Origin: CAYFSS01 sp964345975
GTDB lineage: Bacteria; Bacillota; Clostridia; Saccharofermentanales; Fastidiosipilaceae
Assembly (NCBI GenBank): GCA_964345975.1
Contig: CAYFSS010000017.1
Span: 1 to 50,161, forward strand
Direction of reading: 5' to 3'
DNA: 50,161 nt
Of this stretch, positions 1 through 8,695 are shown in pieces (position 1 is the first letter of the stretch; each line of letters begins with the position of its first letter). A program made the position numbers and the translations under genes. A model generated the notes under the pieces. That model did no database searches. It saw nothing but the letters and a program-made list of their open reading frames with translations, and was not told where the DNA came from.

Positions 1-81
1 TAGCTTTCGTCCGAGACATTGCTTAGTTCTAAAAAACTCCAAGCTTTCAACGTAGATCGAGTTTCGATGATCATAATTCTC

Positions 82-87
82 TATAAT
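82..87 (+). promoter_or_regulatory. possible -10 box upstream of the first acetyltransferase
   Basis: A perfect TATAAT lies about 50 bp before the start codon. I see no convincing -35 hexamer at normal spacing, so this is only a weak promoter call. The first 138 bases contain nothing else I can identify. Confidence 0.3.
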
Positions 88-138
88 GAGCGCAGTATAT
101 CCATTTCACAGAGATGATCCAGGTTGCGTAGGTGAATT

Positions 139-657
139 ATGGAATTTGTTCGACCTAACAATAAACATTTGGCTTCCTATATGACAGCCATTCTGGAAGA
201 GAAACGGCATCGCCCGGATATCGAGCCTTATTACACGAATCCCTTAACGGTCGTCCGTCGCTCGAGGAATGAAGAGGTCGGGATAAATCTTAAGCCCGGA
301 CGAGTGCCTTCAACAACGATCTGGCTGGTGGATGGCGATCGATTCATTGGGACGACGAATATTCGCCACAGACTCAATTCTTTCCTGCAATCCTACGGTG
401 GACATATCGGCTATGGGGTTCGGTATTCTGAATGCAACAAAGGGTATGCAACGCAGCTCTTAGCGAAAGCGCTTGAGTATTCGAGGGATGTCCTGAAGCT
501 AGACCGTGTGCTCGTGACTTGCGACGACGATAATTTGGCATCGGCTCGTGTCATCGAGAAGAATCGTGGAATCCTGGAGGATAAGCGAGTGAATCATCTA
601 GAAACCGGAACGGTTCTCACGCGTCGTTATTGGATCGATCTGCCGGAAGATCAGTAA
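139..657 (+). CDS. GNAT-family N-acetyltransferase
   Basis: A 172-residue protein of the GCN5-related acetyltransferase fold, which moves an acetyl group from acetyl-CoA to an amine on a small molecule or protein. What shows this: a GxIGYGVR strand followed by a KGYAT segment (about residues 93-108), the usual pyrophosphate-binding turn of the family, and a late VxEKNxGIxE helix-strand (about 137-147). The substrate cannot be read from the sequence. A decayed tandem copy follows 36 bp downstream, so the pair arose by duplication. There is no strong ribosome binding site, but the start agrees with the start of the copy (MEFVRP and MELIRP). Confidence 0.82.
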   Translation: MEFVRPNNKHLASYMTAILEEKRHRPDIEPYYTNPLTVVRRSRNEEVGINLKPGRVPSTTIWLVDGDRFIGTTNIRHRLNSFLQSYGGHIGYGVRYSECNKGYATQLLAKALEYSRDVLKLDRVLVTCDDDNLASARVIEKNRGILEDKRVNHLETGTVLTRRYWIDLPEDQ

Positions 658-693
658 GTTCAAGACCCTTAAGAAAGTTCCGGGAGAAACGTC

Positions 694-1199
694 ATGGAGC
701 TAATCCGTCCGCAAGAAAAATTGCTGGCTTCCTATGCAGAAGCGATTAAAGAAGATGAGCTTTATCGTCCTCATCGCATTTCATCTTTTACTCATCCAAG
801 CGAAGTCCTTCAGGTCTCATACAATCGTGAGCATGACATCCATTTGAATCCCAGAAGAGTTCGATCCACCACTTTATGGCTTGTCGAAGGGGATAAATTC
901 ATTGGTGAGGTCCGCATTAGGCATGAATTAGTACCCCTCTTACTTAGGCATGGAGGACATATAGGCTATAGCATTCGCCATTCTGAAGAAGGCAAGGGCT
1001 ATGGGAGAAAATGCTTGCGTTGGCTCTGGAGTTTTGCCGAACGGAAATGTAATTTACGCAGGTCCTGATTACGTGCAATGACACCAACATCGGTTCGATA
1101 CGAGTGATTGAGAAGAACGGTGGCATCTTGGAGAACAAGGTGGTGAACAACTTGGATACCGGTAAGGTTCTGACCCGTAGGTATTGGATAGACCTTTGA
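694..1199 (+). pseudogene. decayed tandem copy of the GNAT acetyltransferase
   Basis: The first 104 or so codons match the upstream acetyltransferase closely (MELIRP, HIGYSIR, GKGYG). The frame then breaks near 1005-1011, in the run GAGAAAATG. Similarity resumes in another frame from the ATG at 1011 (LALEF, then QVLITCNDTN, RVIEKNGGILENK and RRYWIDL), ending at the TGA at 1197-1199. That second frame also carries a TAA at 1050-1052. Two separate lesions, a one-base shift and a stop, make a sequencing error alone less likely, so I call it a pseudogene. The intact copy upstream could make it dispensable. Confidence 0.8.
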
Positions 1200-1362
1200 G
1201 GATCGAACGATGAAACACAATGACTTTAACTGAGAATTTATCGTCACGGATATCGGGCTTCCGAAGAATTGTTGGATGGCTTTTGGGGGAAGATTAAGCA
1301 AAGACAGCAGATTTTGCTTAGAGTTTTAGAGAAAAATAGATTTTGAAATCGAGGAACCTATC

Positions 1363-2115
1363 ATGGATTATACAAAGATCAACGCTGAGACGATTGACTC
1401 GTGGGTAGAAGGCGGTTGGGAATGGGGTATACCTATTACTACAGAGGAATACCAAAATGCACTTAACACGGGAGCGTTTGCCATGCTCCTCACGCCCACG
1501 AAGCACGTACCACGCGATTGGTTTGGCGAGCTAAGCGGGAAGAAGGTCCTGGGTCTAGCCAGTGGAGGCGGTCAGCAAATGCCCATCTTTGCAGCCTTGG
1601 GGGCAGAGTGTACCGTGTTAGATTACTCGGACAAGCAACTTGAGAGTGAAGCCATGGTGGCGGAGCGTGAAGGCTATCAGATTCGGATCATCAAGGCTGA
1701 TATGACGAAGCCCCTGCCATTTGAAGATGATGCCTTTGATCTTATCTTCCACCCTGTTTCTAATTGTTATGTCGAAAACGTTCAGCCTATTTGGCACGAG
1801 TGCTACAGAATTTTAAAGAAGGGTGGCATCTTGCTGTCCGGTCTGGACATTGGCATCAACTATCTCTTTGATGACAGTGAGAAGATTCTGGTCAATAAGC
1901 TCCCCTTTAATCCTCTGAAGAACAAGGAGCATTTGAAGCAATTAGAGGAAAGTGATGCCGGGATTCAGTTCTCCCATACGTTTGAGGAGCAGGTGAACGG
2001 GCAATTGCTGGCGGGCTTTTGTTTGACGAGTTTGTATGAGGATACAAATGGAGAGGGGAATCTCCACGAACACAACGTTCCTTCGTTCATTGCGACAAGG
2101 GCTATCAAGCTGTGA
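1363..2115 (+). CDS. class I SAM-dependent methyltransferase
   Basis: A 250-residue protein of the UbiE/COG2226-like group. The Rossmann SAM-binding region is visible: VLGLASGGGQQ (motif I, about residues 61-71), then CTVLDYSDKQL with the acidic residue that holds the ribose, ADMTKPLPFEDDAFDLI (motif II/III), and RILKKGGILL. Such proteins methylate small molecules or proteins, and the acceptor here is unknown. It stands alone between the acetyltransferase pair and a 420-bp gap. The GAGGAACC sequence before the ATG is a moderate ribosome binding site. Confidence 0.82.
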   Translation: MDYTKINAETIDSWVEGGWEWGIPITTEEYQNALNTGAFAMLLTPTKHVPRDWFGELSGKKVLGLASGGGQQMPIFAALGAECTVLDYSDKQLESEAMVAEREGYQIRIIKADMTKPLPFEDDAFDLIFHPVSNCYVENVQPIWHECYRILKKGGILLSGLDIGINYLFDDSEKILVNKLPFNPLKNKEHLKQLEESDAGIQFSHTFEEQVNGQLLAGFCLTSLYEDTNGEGNLHEHNVPSFIATRAIKL

Positions 2116-2401
2116 AGACTAGGTTGTAAAGAGTCATAGATACGAGCCTCGTAGCTATTCTTGTGTGAGCTAATCCACATTTGAAATTCATCGATAAGAC
2201 CTTAGGGTCTGTGAAATGGATATCGTGATGGGCCTGTTTCGCATGATCCGCTGAGCATTGGACCAGTGCTCCATTCCTTTGCGGGAGCGTCATCGTTTTT
2301 GCGGCATAGAGAACGCCATCGTCCACAATGAATGGGGCTCGGTTTTCATGGCGATCGTGAGGCTCGTGCTCATCTGAAGATTCTCTTCTTGCTTGGTTCA
2401 A
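2105..2401 (-). other. doubtful 98-codon open frame in the 2116-2535 gap
   Basis: This reading frame on the minus strand opens with TTG and overlaps the methyltransferase end. The middle part reads like real protein (APFIVDDGVLYAAKTMTL, then SADHAKQAHHDIHFTDP), rich in His and Asp. There is no ribosome binding site and I recognise no family. It could be the remains of a gene whose ends have decayed, or chance. The rest of the 420-bp gap (2402-2535) holds nothing I can identify except the approach to the next start codon. Confidence 0.22.
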
Positions 2402-2535
2402 ACAGCTCTGTCACATCGAACAAATTCCTAAGAGTAAGGCAAATATCCTTATTGGATAGCTTTTGCTCCGTCAGGATAGAAAGCAAGAAACTTCAAGGCA
2501 AACGAACCTCGTAATGGATTGAAAGAGAGTGAAAG

Positions 2536-4065
2536 ATGAATCAAACTACAAAACTCCAGGCAATTTCAGCCAAAGATATCGTCATGGATGGGGTTATTCT
2601 ACGAGATCAAGCGAAGCGACAACGACTCTTCAATGGCCTTTGCCTCATCGACAAAGGGCGTAAGAACCCTGAGGGGCCGGGGCACCTCTTTATCCCTGAT
2701 CATTGGCCTGCGGATCTCATGGAGCAATTAGCCGCTAGAGGGATTAATCTCATTCGTCTAGGCATGATCTGGGCCGGGCTTGAGCCCGAGCCCGGCAAAT
2801 ACGATGAGCGTTATATTCAATTCTTGGAAGAACAGTTAGACAAGGCGGCGGATCTTGGGATAGCCGTCATCCTCGATATGCATCAGGATCTCTATGCTCA
2901 GCGATTTTCGGATGGGGCACCCGATTGGGCGGTTTTGACGCAACACACTTTCGAAGATACGGAACTTTGGTCGGACGCATATATAACGTCCAGGGCTGTT
3001 CAAGAGAGCTGGGATGCTTTCTGGCGCAATGACGTCGCTCCAACGTCAGGTAAAGGCTTGCAAGACCATTATGCGGAATTATGGGCATATCTCGCTGCCA
3101 GATTCAAAGATCATCCGGCCATCCTGGCGTACGACATCATGAACGAACCGGCACCGGGTTCTGAGATGCCTGACCTCTTTACCCAATTGCTGCAGGGATT
3201 CATGGAGAATGTTTCCCCGGAACAGGCTGAGGCACTTCACTTAGCAGACCTGCCATCGCCGGAAGCAATCTTCTTTGACCCTGAGCTCAAGCTTCAATTC
3301 TTGGAACTCCTCAAGGACGAGGACTTCTTCCGCAAGATCAGTGACAATGCTGCTGAAGGCGTTGCACGCTTAGAACAAGAGAAGATTGGCCCGTTCTTTG
3401 ACCGCGTTGCAAGAACCATCCGCCAAGTTGACTCGGAGACCCTCCTCTTTAGATCCCACAATTATCTTTCCAACATCGCTGTCCCTCCCGGACTCGAACC
3501 GATCAAGGTGGACGGTGAGGTCGACCCGCGCCAGGTCTTCACCCCCCACGGCTATGACCTCTTGGTGGATACGGAAGCTTATGCTCACGCAAGCGACGAA
3601 CGAGCAAGATTCATCTTCAAGCGCCACCGTGAGACCCAGGAACGTTTGAACGTGCCCGTCATCGTCGGCGAATGGGGCGCACTTTCGGGATTTGAAAATG
3701 CTTATACCCACATGCCTGCGATCCTCGAACGCTTCGAGTCTTATGGTTGGTCAGCGACCTATTGGTGTTGGGAAGATGATTTCCTTGAGAAACCGGCTTC
3801 GCGAGTTTTGGATAGGGATTACCCCGTCGCTATTCAAGGGACGCTTCAAGCGATCGATCGGGCGGAGGGCTTTTGTGTGACATGGGAGGAGAATCGTGGA
3901 GAAGGTATGAGTCTCTTTCGTTTGAAAACCAAGCCCAGCAGTATCCTCCTCGATGGCGAAGCGCTGACAAATATAGCTGAGCATTTGGTGGAAGCAGACG
4001 GTGAATCGTATCTCTTACAAATTCCGGCAAGCGGTAAGGCTAGAGTTCTGGAGGTATATCGCTAA
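2536..4065 (+). CDS. GH5 glycoside hydrolase, endoglycoceramidase-like
   Basis: A 509-residue (beta/alpha)8 glycosidase. Visible hallmarks are NLIRLGMIWAGLEPEPGKYD (residues 71-90), DMHQDLY (114-120, typical of endoglycoceramidase-type GH5 members), the acid/base glutamate in DIMNEP (Glu204) and the nucleophile in VGEWG (Glu379). The known relatives cut the bond between the sugar chain and ceramide of glycolipids or act on related beta-glycosides. No signal peptide is present, so the enzyme is probably cytoplasmic, unlike secreted endoglycoceramidases; the natural substrate may be a small imported beta-glycoside. A GPH-type sugar symporter is encoded convergently and overlaps its 3' end by 26 bp. 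Confidence 0.85.
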   Translation: MNQTTKLQAISAKDIVMDGVILRDQAKRQRLFNGLCLIDKGRKNPEGPGHLFIPDHWPADLMEQLAARGINLIRLGMIWAGLEPEPGKYDERYIQFLEEQLDKAADLGIAVILDMHQDLYAQRFSDGAPDWAVLTQHTFEDTELWSDAYITSRAVQESWDAFWRNDVAPTSGKGLQDHYAELWAYLAARFKDHPAILAYDIMNEPAPGSEMPDLFTQLLQGFMENVSPEQAEALHLADLPSPEAIFFDPELKLQFLELLKDEDFFRKISDNAAEGVARLEQEKIGPFFDRVARTIRQVDSETLLFRSHNYLSNIAVPPGLEPIKVDGEVDPRQVFTPHGYDLLVDTEAYAHASDERARFIFKRHRETQERLNVPVIVGEWGALSGFENAYTHMPAILERFESYGWSATYWCWEDDFLEKPASRVLDRDYPVAIQGTLQAIDRAEGFCVTWEENRGEGMSLFRLKTKPSSILLDGEALTNIAEHLVEADGESYLLQIPASGKARVLEVYR

Positions 4066-5473
4066 GACCATGACGGCGAGCTTCGCTGTAAGTTGAGAGC
4101 TCAGTCTCACGCTCCTTGTCGATGGGGAAGAAGATGAGCGGGATGATCCCGATGAAGACGAAGACGATGGGGATGATACAGGTTGCAATCCGAATCCCTT
4201 TCATAGCTTGAGCCGTTTGGATGCTGCGTTCCGCATCGTAGCCGTAATAGCTGATGATCCACATGAAGATTGCAAGCTGGGAACTCACCGCAGGAGCTGC
4301 AAGGAGAGCCAACAGCGCATTGATAAGGCCGGGGCGACGTTCCCCGGTCATTTCTTCGTTCTCATCGATGAGGGCTGCTGCAAGCGGAGCATTTGCCGTA
4401 CTCATCCCATATCGTCCCACCATGATCGGGATGTAAGCTAAGAGGGCAGCGATCCAATTGCCTGTGAAATAGAGCCAACCATGGCCGATGATATAGGGGA
4501 CGACCGAAGCAAGGATAGTCGTCTTGCCCCCGTAATGCTTGATAAATTTCCCGATGAAGGGTAGGAGTGCGAAGACGACCAACATCGGTGCAACGTCTGC
4601 GATGGTTGCCTGGAGACTCTCGGCGCGAATCACGTGATCCATGAGATACAAGAAGGCGGTGAAGTAAATGCTCCCCGGTGCCAAGGCAAAAATGCTGTAA
4701 AGCGCCCAGGTCGTAAACGACTTTGATTGAAATAGAAGTTTTAGTTCCTGAAAGAGTTCTCGTAGTCCGAAGGCTCGTTCAATCGTGCCGTGTCGATAGT
4801 ATTCTTCTCTATCCTCAAGTTTCCACAAGGCAACCCCATAGATGGCAGCATTGAACAAGATGACTCCCATCAAGATAAGTGCCACCAACGTTCGGTTGTT
4901 GTCTCTTTGCCCTACTAAGAGAAACGTTGGGACGAGCGTAGCAAAGAAGGAGATGACATTCGCAACATAGGTTTGATAGATGTTGACGTCGACGCGCTCC
5001 TCACGTGTTGGAGCGGCCAGCAAGATAAATGAATTCGAAGAAATGATGTAGATCGTCGAGAAGGTGTCGTAGATAAAGAGAGAGAAGGTTAGAAATCCAA
5101 AGATGACCCACTGAGGCCACGAGGGTTGACTCCAGAGCATGCCAATCAGACAGATGATCATGAAAGGGGCGGAGACACGCATAAGGTAAAGAAATTTCCC
5201 CCTATCCCTCTTAAAGGGGCGTCGATCGATCCAAATACCTATCATGGGATCGTTCGCAAAGTTCCAGATGTTGTAGATGAGATACACGACCCCCACGTAA
5301 TTAGGATGGAGCCCAATGAGATCCGTATAAAACTTGATATAGACATTATGGATGAGGACGGAGCTCAGCGAGTTGGCGGGGATAGGCAGCGCCAGAAAGA
5401 ATTTCTCCAAGCGATTTAATTTCTTGCCGGTGACCGGTGGATTCAGCGGTATACCATGCATTTTTCTTCCCAT
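4040..5473 (-). CDS. GPH/MelB-type sugar:cation symporter
   Basis: A 477-residue membrane protein of the glycoside-pentoside-hexuronide:cation symporter family (MFS_2). It has about twelve hydrophobic segments. The N-terminal half contains the family pattern YNIWNFANDPMIGIWIDRR (about residues 86-104), where a DPxxG motif sits in the cytoplasmic loop after TM2. Members import sugars or glycosides with Na+ or H+. The start could be the ATG at 5473 or the internal ATG at 5461, which has GGGAAG just upstream. The gene converges on the GH5 enzyme with overlapping 3' ends; delivery of that enzyme's substrate is a reasonable inference, not shown. Confidence 0.85.
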   Translation of the reverse strand: MGRKMHGIPLNPPVTGKKLNRLEKFFLALPIPANSLSSVLIHNVYIKFYTDLIGLHPNYVGVVYLIYNIWNFANDPMIGIWIDRRPFKRDRGKFLYLMRVSAPFMIICLIGMLWSQPSWPQWVIFGFLTFSLFIYDTFSTIYIISSNSFILLAAPTREERVDVNIYQTYVANVISFFATLVPTFLLVGQRDNNRTLVALILMGVILFNAAIYGVALWKLEDREEYYRHGTIERAFGLRELFQELKLLFQSKSFTTWALYSIFALAPGSIYFTAFLYLMDHVIRAESLQATIADVAPMLVVFALLPFIGKFIKHYGGKTTILASVVPYIIGHGWLYFTGNWIAALLAYIPIMVGRYGMSTANAPLAAALIDENEEMTGERRPGLINALLALLAAPAVSSQLAIFMWIISYYGYDAERSIQTAQAMKGIRIATCIIPIVFVFIGIIPLIFFPIDKERETELSTYSEARRHGLSDIPPEL

Positions 5474-5642
5474 TCATTGATTCTGCTTGCTTCATGTTTC
5501 ATTTATTCTACATGAACGAAAGAGCCTGAGCATCAGGTATCGGATGATCCGGAGCGTCAAGCCGCATACCTCATATATCACCCCACAAAAGCCCCCCCGC
5601 CTCTTCATAAAGCGAATTCTCATAACTTTCATTCACCTTGCG

Positions 5643-5651
5643 AAACCGTTT
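5643..5651. promoter_or_regulatory. possible LacI-type operator core, AAACcGTTT
   Basis: A short palindrome, AAAC-C-GTTT, lies in the divergent region between the symporter and the aconitase. It resembles the core of LacI/CcpA-family sites, but the flanks do not extend the symmetry. Two small hairpins (CCTGA-gca-TCAGG and CGGAT-g-ATCCG, about 5529-5553) lie nearer the symporter start. All are weak candidates. Confidence 0.2.
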
Positions 5652-5747
5652 AATGCTTGAACTTTGGCAATCGTCTTTCTCGCGCCACTAGTCTGATAAA
5701 CTTATCGATAATTGTTTTTTCGCCCGCATCAAAAGGAGGACATCACA

Positions 5748-7685
5748 ATGGGGAACTCCCTTACCTATAAGATCTTGCAAGACAAACTTCTGAGTGGAGA
5801 CCTCAAGGCCGGAGAAGAAATCGCAATCCGGATCGATCACACCTTGACGCAAGACTCCACCGGAACCATGGCCTATCTCCAACTCGAAGCCATGGAGGTC
5901 GATGAACTTGCTACCGAACTTTCTGTCGCCTACATCGACCATAACACCTTGCAAGCCGGATTTGAAAATGCAGACGACCATGCCTTTATCGCATCCGCTG
6001 CAGCGAAGTACGGCATTGTCTTCTCCAAACCCGGCGGTGGAATTTGTCATCAGGTTCAACTGGAGCGATTCAGCAAACCCGGCGCAACGCTGCTGGGATC
6101 AGACTCACACACCCCAACGAGCGGGGGACTGGGATCTTTGGCTATCGGAGCCGGTGGACTCGACGTTGCAGTCGCGATGGCCAAGGGTTTCTACTACCTT
6201 ACGACGCCCAAAGTGTTCAACGTCTATCTCACGGGCGAATTGCCGCGCGCCGTCAATGCGAAGGATGTCATCTTAGAAGTCCTCCGCCGTCTCACCGTTC
6301 GCGGTGGGGTTGGCTACGTCATGGAATATTCCGGTCCCGGTGTTGCCTCGCTCTCTGTCACGGATCGTGCAACCATTTCCAACATGGGTGCAGAGCTCGG
6401 CGCTACGACCTCGATCTTCCCCTCGGACGAAAGAACCCTCGATTACCTCACTCGTCAAAACAGGGCTGAGGTCTACAAGCCACTTCAAGCCGACGAAGAT
6501 GCCGTCTACGACGAGCGCATTGAGATCGATCTTTCAAGCCTCATGCCGCTCGTGGCCAAACCTCATAGCCCGGACAACGTCGTCCCGATCAGCGAGATCG
6601 AAGACCTCAAAGTCGATCAGGTGATCATTGGCTCTTGCACAAACTCATCCTATGCCGACCTCATGAAGACGACGGCCATTCTCCGCGATAAGAAAGTTCA
6701 TCCCGACGTAAGCCTTGTCGTAGCCCCCGGCAGCGCAAATATCCTGCGCCTCATCATTGAAAACGGCGCTATGGCGGACATCATCAAAGCAGGCGGGCGA
6801 GTCATCGAATCGGCTTGTGGTCCTTGTATAGGCATGGGTCAATCGCCTCGGTCCGGGGCCGTCTCCTTGCGTTCTTTCAACCGCAACTTTAAAGGTCGTT
6901 CCGGGACCGCTGATGCCTCTGTCTATCTCTTGAGCCCTGAAGCAGCCGCCTATTCTGCCGTTACCGGTGTCCTCAGCGATCCCCGCAATTTCGAAGGATC
7001 ACTCGAGGTTGAAGAACCGGCCAACTACGGCTCCGTGGATGCGTATTTCATCTGGCCGCTTGAAGACAAAGAGGACAGACCTACCACAGTCACTATGGGA
7101 CCTAATATCAAGCCCTGTCCAACAAACGTCGCCTTGCCGGATGAGCTGATCCGTACCGTCATCTTCAAAGCCGGCGATCAGATTACGACGGATGACATCG
7201 TCCCCTCAAGCGCTAAGTATCTCCCTTATCGCTCCAACGTGCCTAAACTTGCGGACTTCAGCTTCTCGACCCTCATCGATGACTTCGCAGATCGCGCCAA
7301 AGAGCACGGGGGGGGGATCATCGTCGCAGGCGAAAACTATGGTCAAGGCTCATCAAGAGAGCATGCAGCTCTCGTACCGCTGTATCTGGGAATCCGTGCC
7401 GTAATTGCCAAGAGCTTTGCCAGAATCCATCGCGCTAATCTCATCAATGCCGGGATTCTCCCTCTCACCTTTGTCAATGAAGCTGACTACGAGGCCATCA
7501 AAGAAGGTGATGAATTGGTTTTCACCAATCTCCTCGATGGCGTTTTAAATGCCACGACGCTCGAAGTTCAAAACAAGACGCAAGGGACAAGCTATAGCGT
7601 CGCCCTCAATGCATCGCCACGTGAGCGCGAGGTTCTTAAGACCGGCGGGTATCTACGCTATGCAAGAGAGCAGGTTTTCGCATGA
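5748..7685 (+). CDS. acn: aconitate hydratase
   Basis: A 645-residue aconitase that interconverts citrate and isocitrate using a [4Fe-4S] cluster. The three cluster cysteines are visible: Cys297 in GSCTNSS, and Cys357 and Cys360 in ACGPCIGMGQ. The C-terminal swivel domain carries GENYGQGSSREHAAL with the substrate-binding Arg. At about 645 residues it belongs to the short, mitochondrial/archaeal-like class rather than the 900-residue AcnA. I choose the ATG at 5748 because AAAAGGAGG lies 8 nt before it; an upstream TTG at 5712 has no such site. It is the first gene of an operon with isocitrate dehydrogenase (4-nt overlap) and citrate synthase. Confidence 0.95.
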   Translation: MGNSLTYKILQDKLLSGDLKAGEEIAIRIDHTLTQDSTGTMAYLQLEAMEVDELATELSVAYIDHNTLQAGFENADDHAFIASAAAKYGIVFSKPGGGICHQVQLERFSKPGATLLGSDSHTPTSGGLGSLAIGAGGLDVAVAMAKGFYYLTTPKVFNVYLTGELPRAVNAKDVILEVLRRLTVRGGVGYVMEYSGPGVASLSVTDRATISNMGAELGATTSIFPSDERTLDYLTRQNRAEVYKPLQADEDAVYDERIEIDLSSLMPLVAKPHSPDNVVPISEIEDLKVDQVIIGSCTNSSYADLMKTTAILRDKKVHPDVSLVVAPGSANILRLIIENGAMADIIKAGGRVIESACGPCIGMGQSPRSGAVSLRSFNRNFKGRSGTADASVYLLSPEAAAYSAVTGVLSDPRNFEGSLEVEEPANYGSVDAYFIWPLEDKEDRPTTVTMGPNIKPCPTNVALPDELIRTVIFKAGDQITTDDIVPSSAKYLPYRSNVPKLADFSFSTLIDDFADRAKEHGGGIIVAGENYGQGSSREHAALVPLYLGIRAVIAKSFARIHRANLINAGILPLTFVNEADYEAIKEGDELVFTNLLDGVLNATTLEVQNKTQGTSYSVALNASPREREVLKTGGYLRYAREQVFA

Positions 7686-8671
7686 AGATTACACTCATTC
7701 CCGGCGATGGTGTTGGACCCGAATTAGCAGAATCGCTCCGTGCGATCTTCGCTAAGCTTGTACCCGAAATCGAATTTGATGAACAAGGAGCAGGGGCTGC
7801 GATCTACGAAGCGACGGGGGAATATATCCCACAAGCTCTCTTAGACAGTCTTGAGGCCAATCGAGTTGCGATCAAGGGTCCTATTACGACGCCGATAGGA
7901 CATGGTTTCCGTAGTATCAACGTTGAACTTCGTAAGCGCTTCGATCTATACGCTAATGTGCGACCTGTTCGCAATCTAGGAAGCATTCCTACGAAATACC
8001 CTCCGATCGACCTCGTGATCTTCCGCGAGAATACGGAAGATCTTTATGCAGGCATAGAAGAAGAGGTTTCTCCCGGTGTCGTCCATGGCACGAAGGTCAT
8101 CACCTATGCTGCGTCCGAACGCTTGTTGAGGAGGGCTTTTGAGTATGCAAGGGCCCATAACTACCCTAAGGTTACGGTGGTCACAAAAGCCAACATCATG
8201 AAACTGGCCGATGGCCTCTTCCTCCAAGCGGCGAGAGAGGTTGCGCAAGACTTCCCGACCATCGAACTTGAGGAGATCTTGGTCGACAATATGTGTATGC
8301 AATTGGTTCTAAGGCCCGAAGATTACGGGGTTATAGCGACCATGAACCTCTATGGCGATATCCTCTCAGACCTCTGTGCCGGTCTCATCGGAGGTTTGGG
8401 AATCGTGCCCGGCGCAAATCTGGGTCAAGATATGGCGATCTTTGAATCTGTCCACGGTTCGGCGCTGGACATTGCAGGGAAAGGTCTCGTGAACCCTACA
8501 GCTTTCCTCTTGAGTGCAGCGATGATGTTGGACCATTTGGGATATCAAGAAGCAACGAACTTGCGTCGAGCGATTGACCTCGTGCTCCAAGATCCGGCGA
8601 ATTACACGAAGGATTTGGGTGGGGATCTATCGACGACGGAATACACACAGAAAATCATTGAGGCTTTGTAG
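7682..8671 (+). CDS. NAD-dependent isocitrate dehydrogenase
   Basis: A 329-residue member of the isocitrate/isopropylmalate dehydrogenase family, which oxidises and decarboxylates isocitrate to 2-oxoglutarate. The substrate loop TTPIGHGFRSINVELRKRFDLYANVRP (about residues 69-95, with Ser78 and Asn80) is the isocitrate type rather than the isopropylmalate type. Other marks are IPGDGVGPEL at the N-terminus, the metal ligands in NLYGDILSD, and ESVHGSALDIAGKG, where the aspartate points to NAD rather than NADP. Its ATG overlaps the aconitase stop (ATGA), indicating translational coupling. The gene product would feed glutamate synthesis. Confidence 0.93.
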   Translation: MKITLIPGDGVGPELAESLRAIFAKLVPEIEFDEQGAGAAIYEATGEYIPQALLDSLEANRVAIKGPITTPIGHGFRSINVELRKRFDLYANVRPVRNLGSIPTKYPPIDLVIFRENTEDLYAGIEEEVSPGVVHGTKVITYAASERLLRRAFEYARAHNYPKVTVVTKANIMKLADGLFLQAAREVAQDFPTIELEEILVDNMCMQLVLRPEDYGVIATMNLYGDILSDLCAGLIGGLGIVPGANLGQDMAIFESVHGSALDIAGKGLVNPTAFLLSAAMMLDHLGYQEATNLRRAIDLVLQDPANYTKDLGGDLSTTEYTQKIIEAL

Positions 8672-8695
8672 AAGCATTACGGAAAGGACGTAGGG

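Noticed and set aside
1201..1343. Short open stretch after the decayed acetyltransferase reading YRHGYRASEELLDGFWGK
   Set aside because: About 38 codons without a start codon or ribosome binding site. It might be a gene fragment but nothing identifies it.
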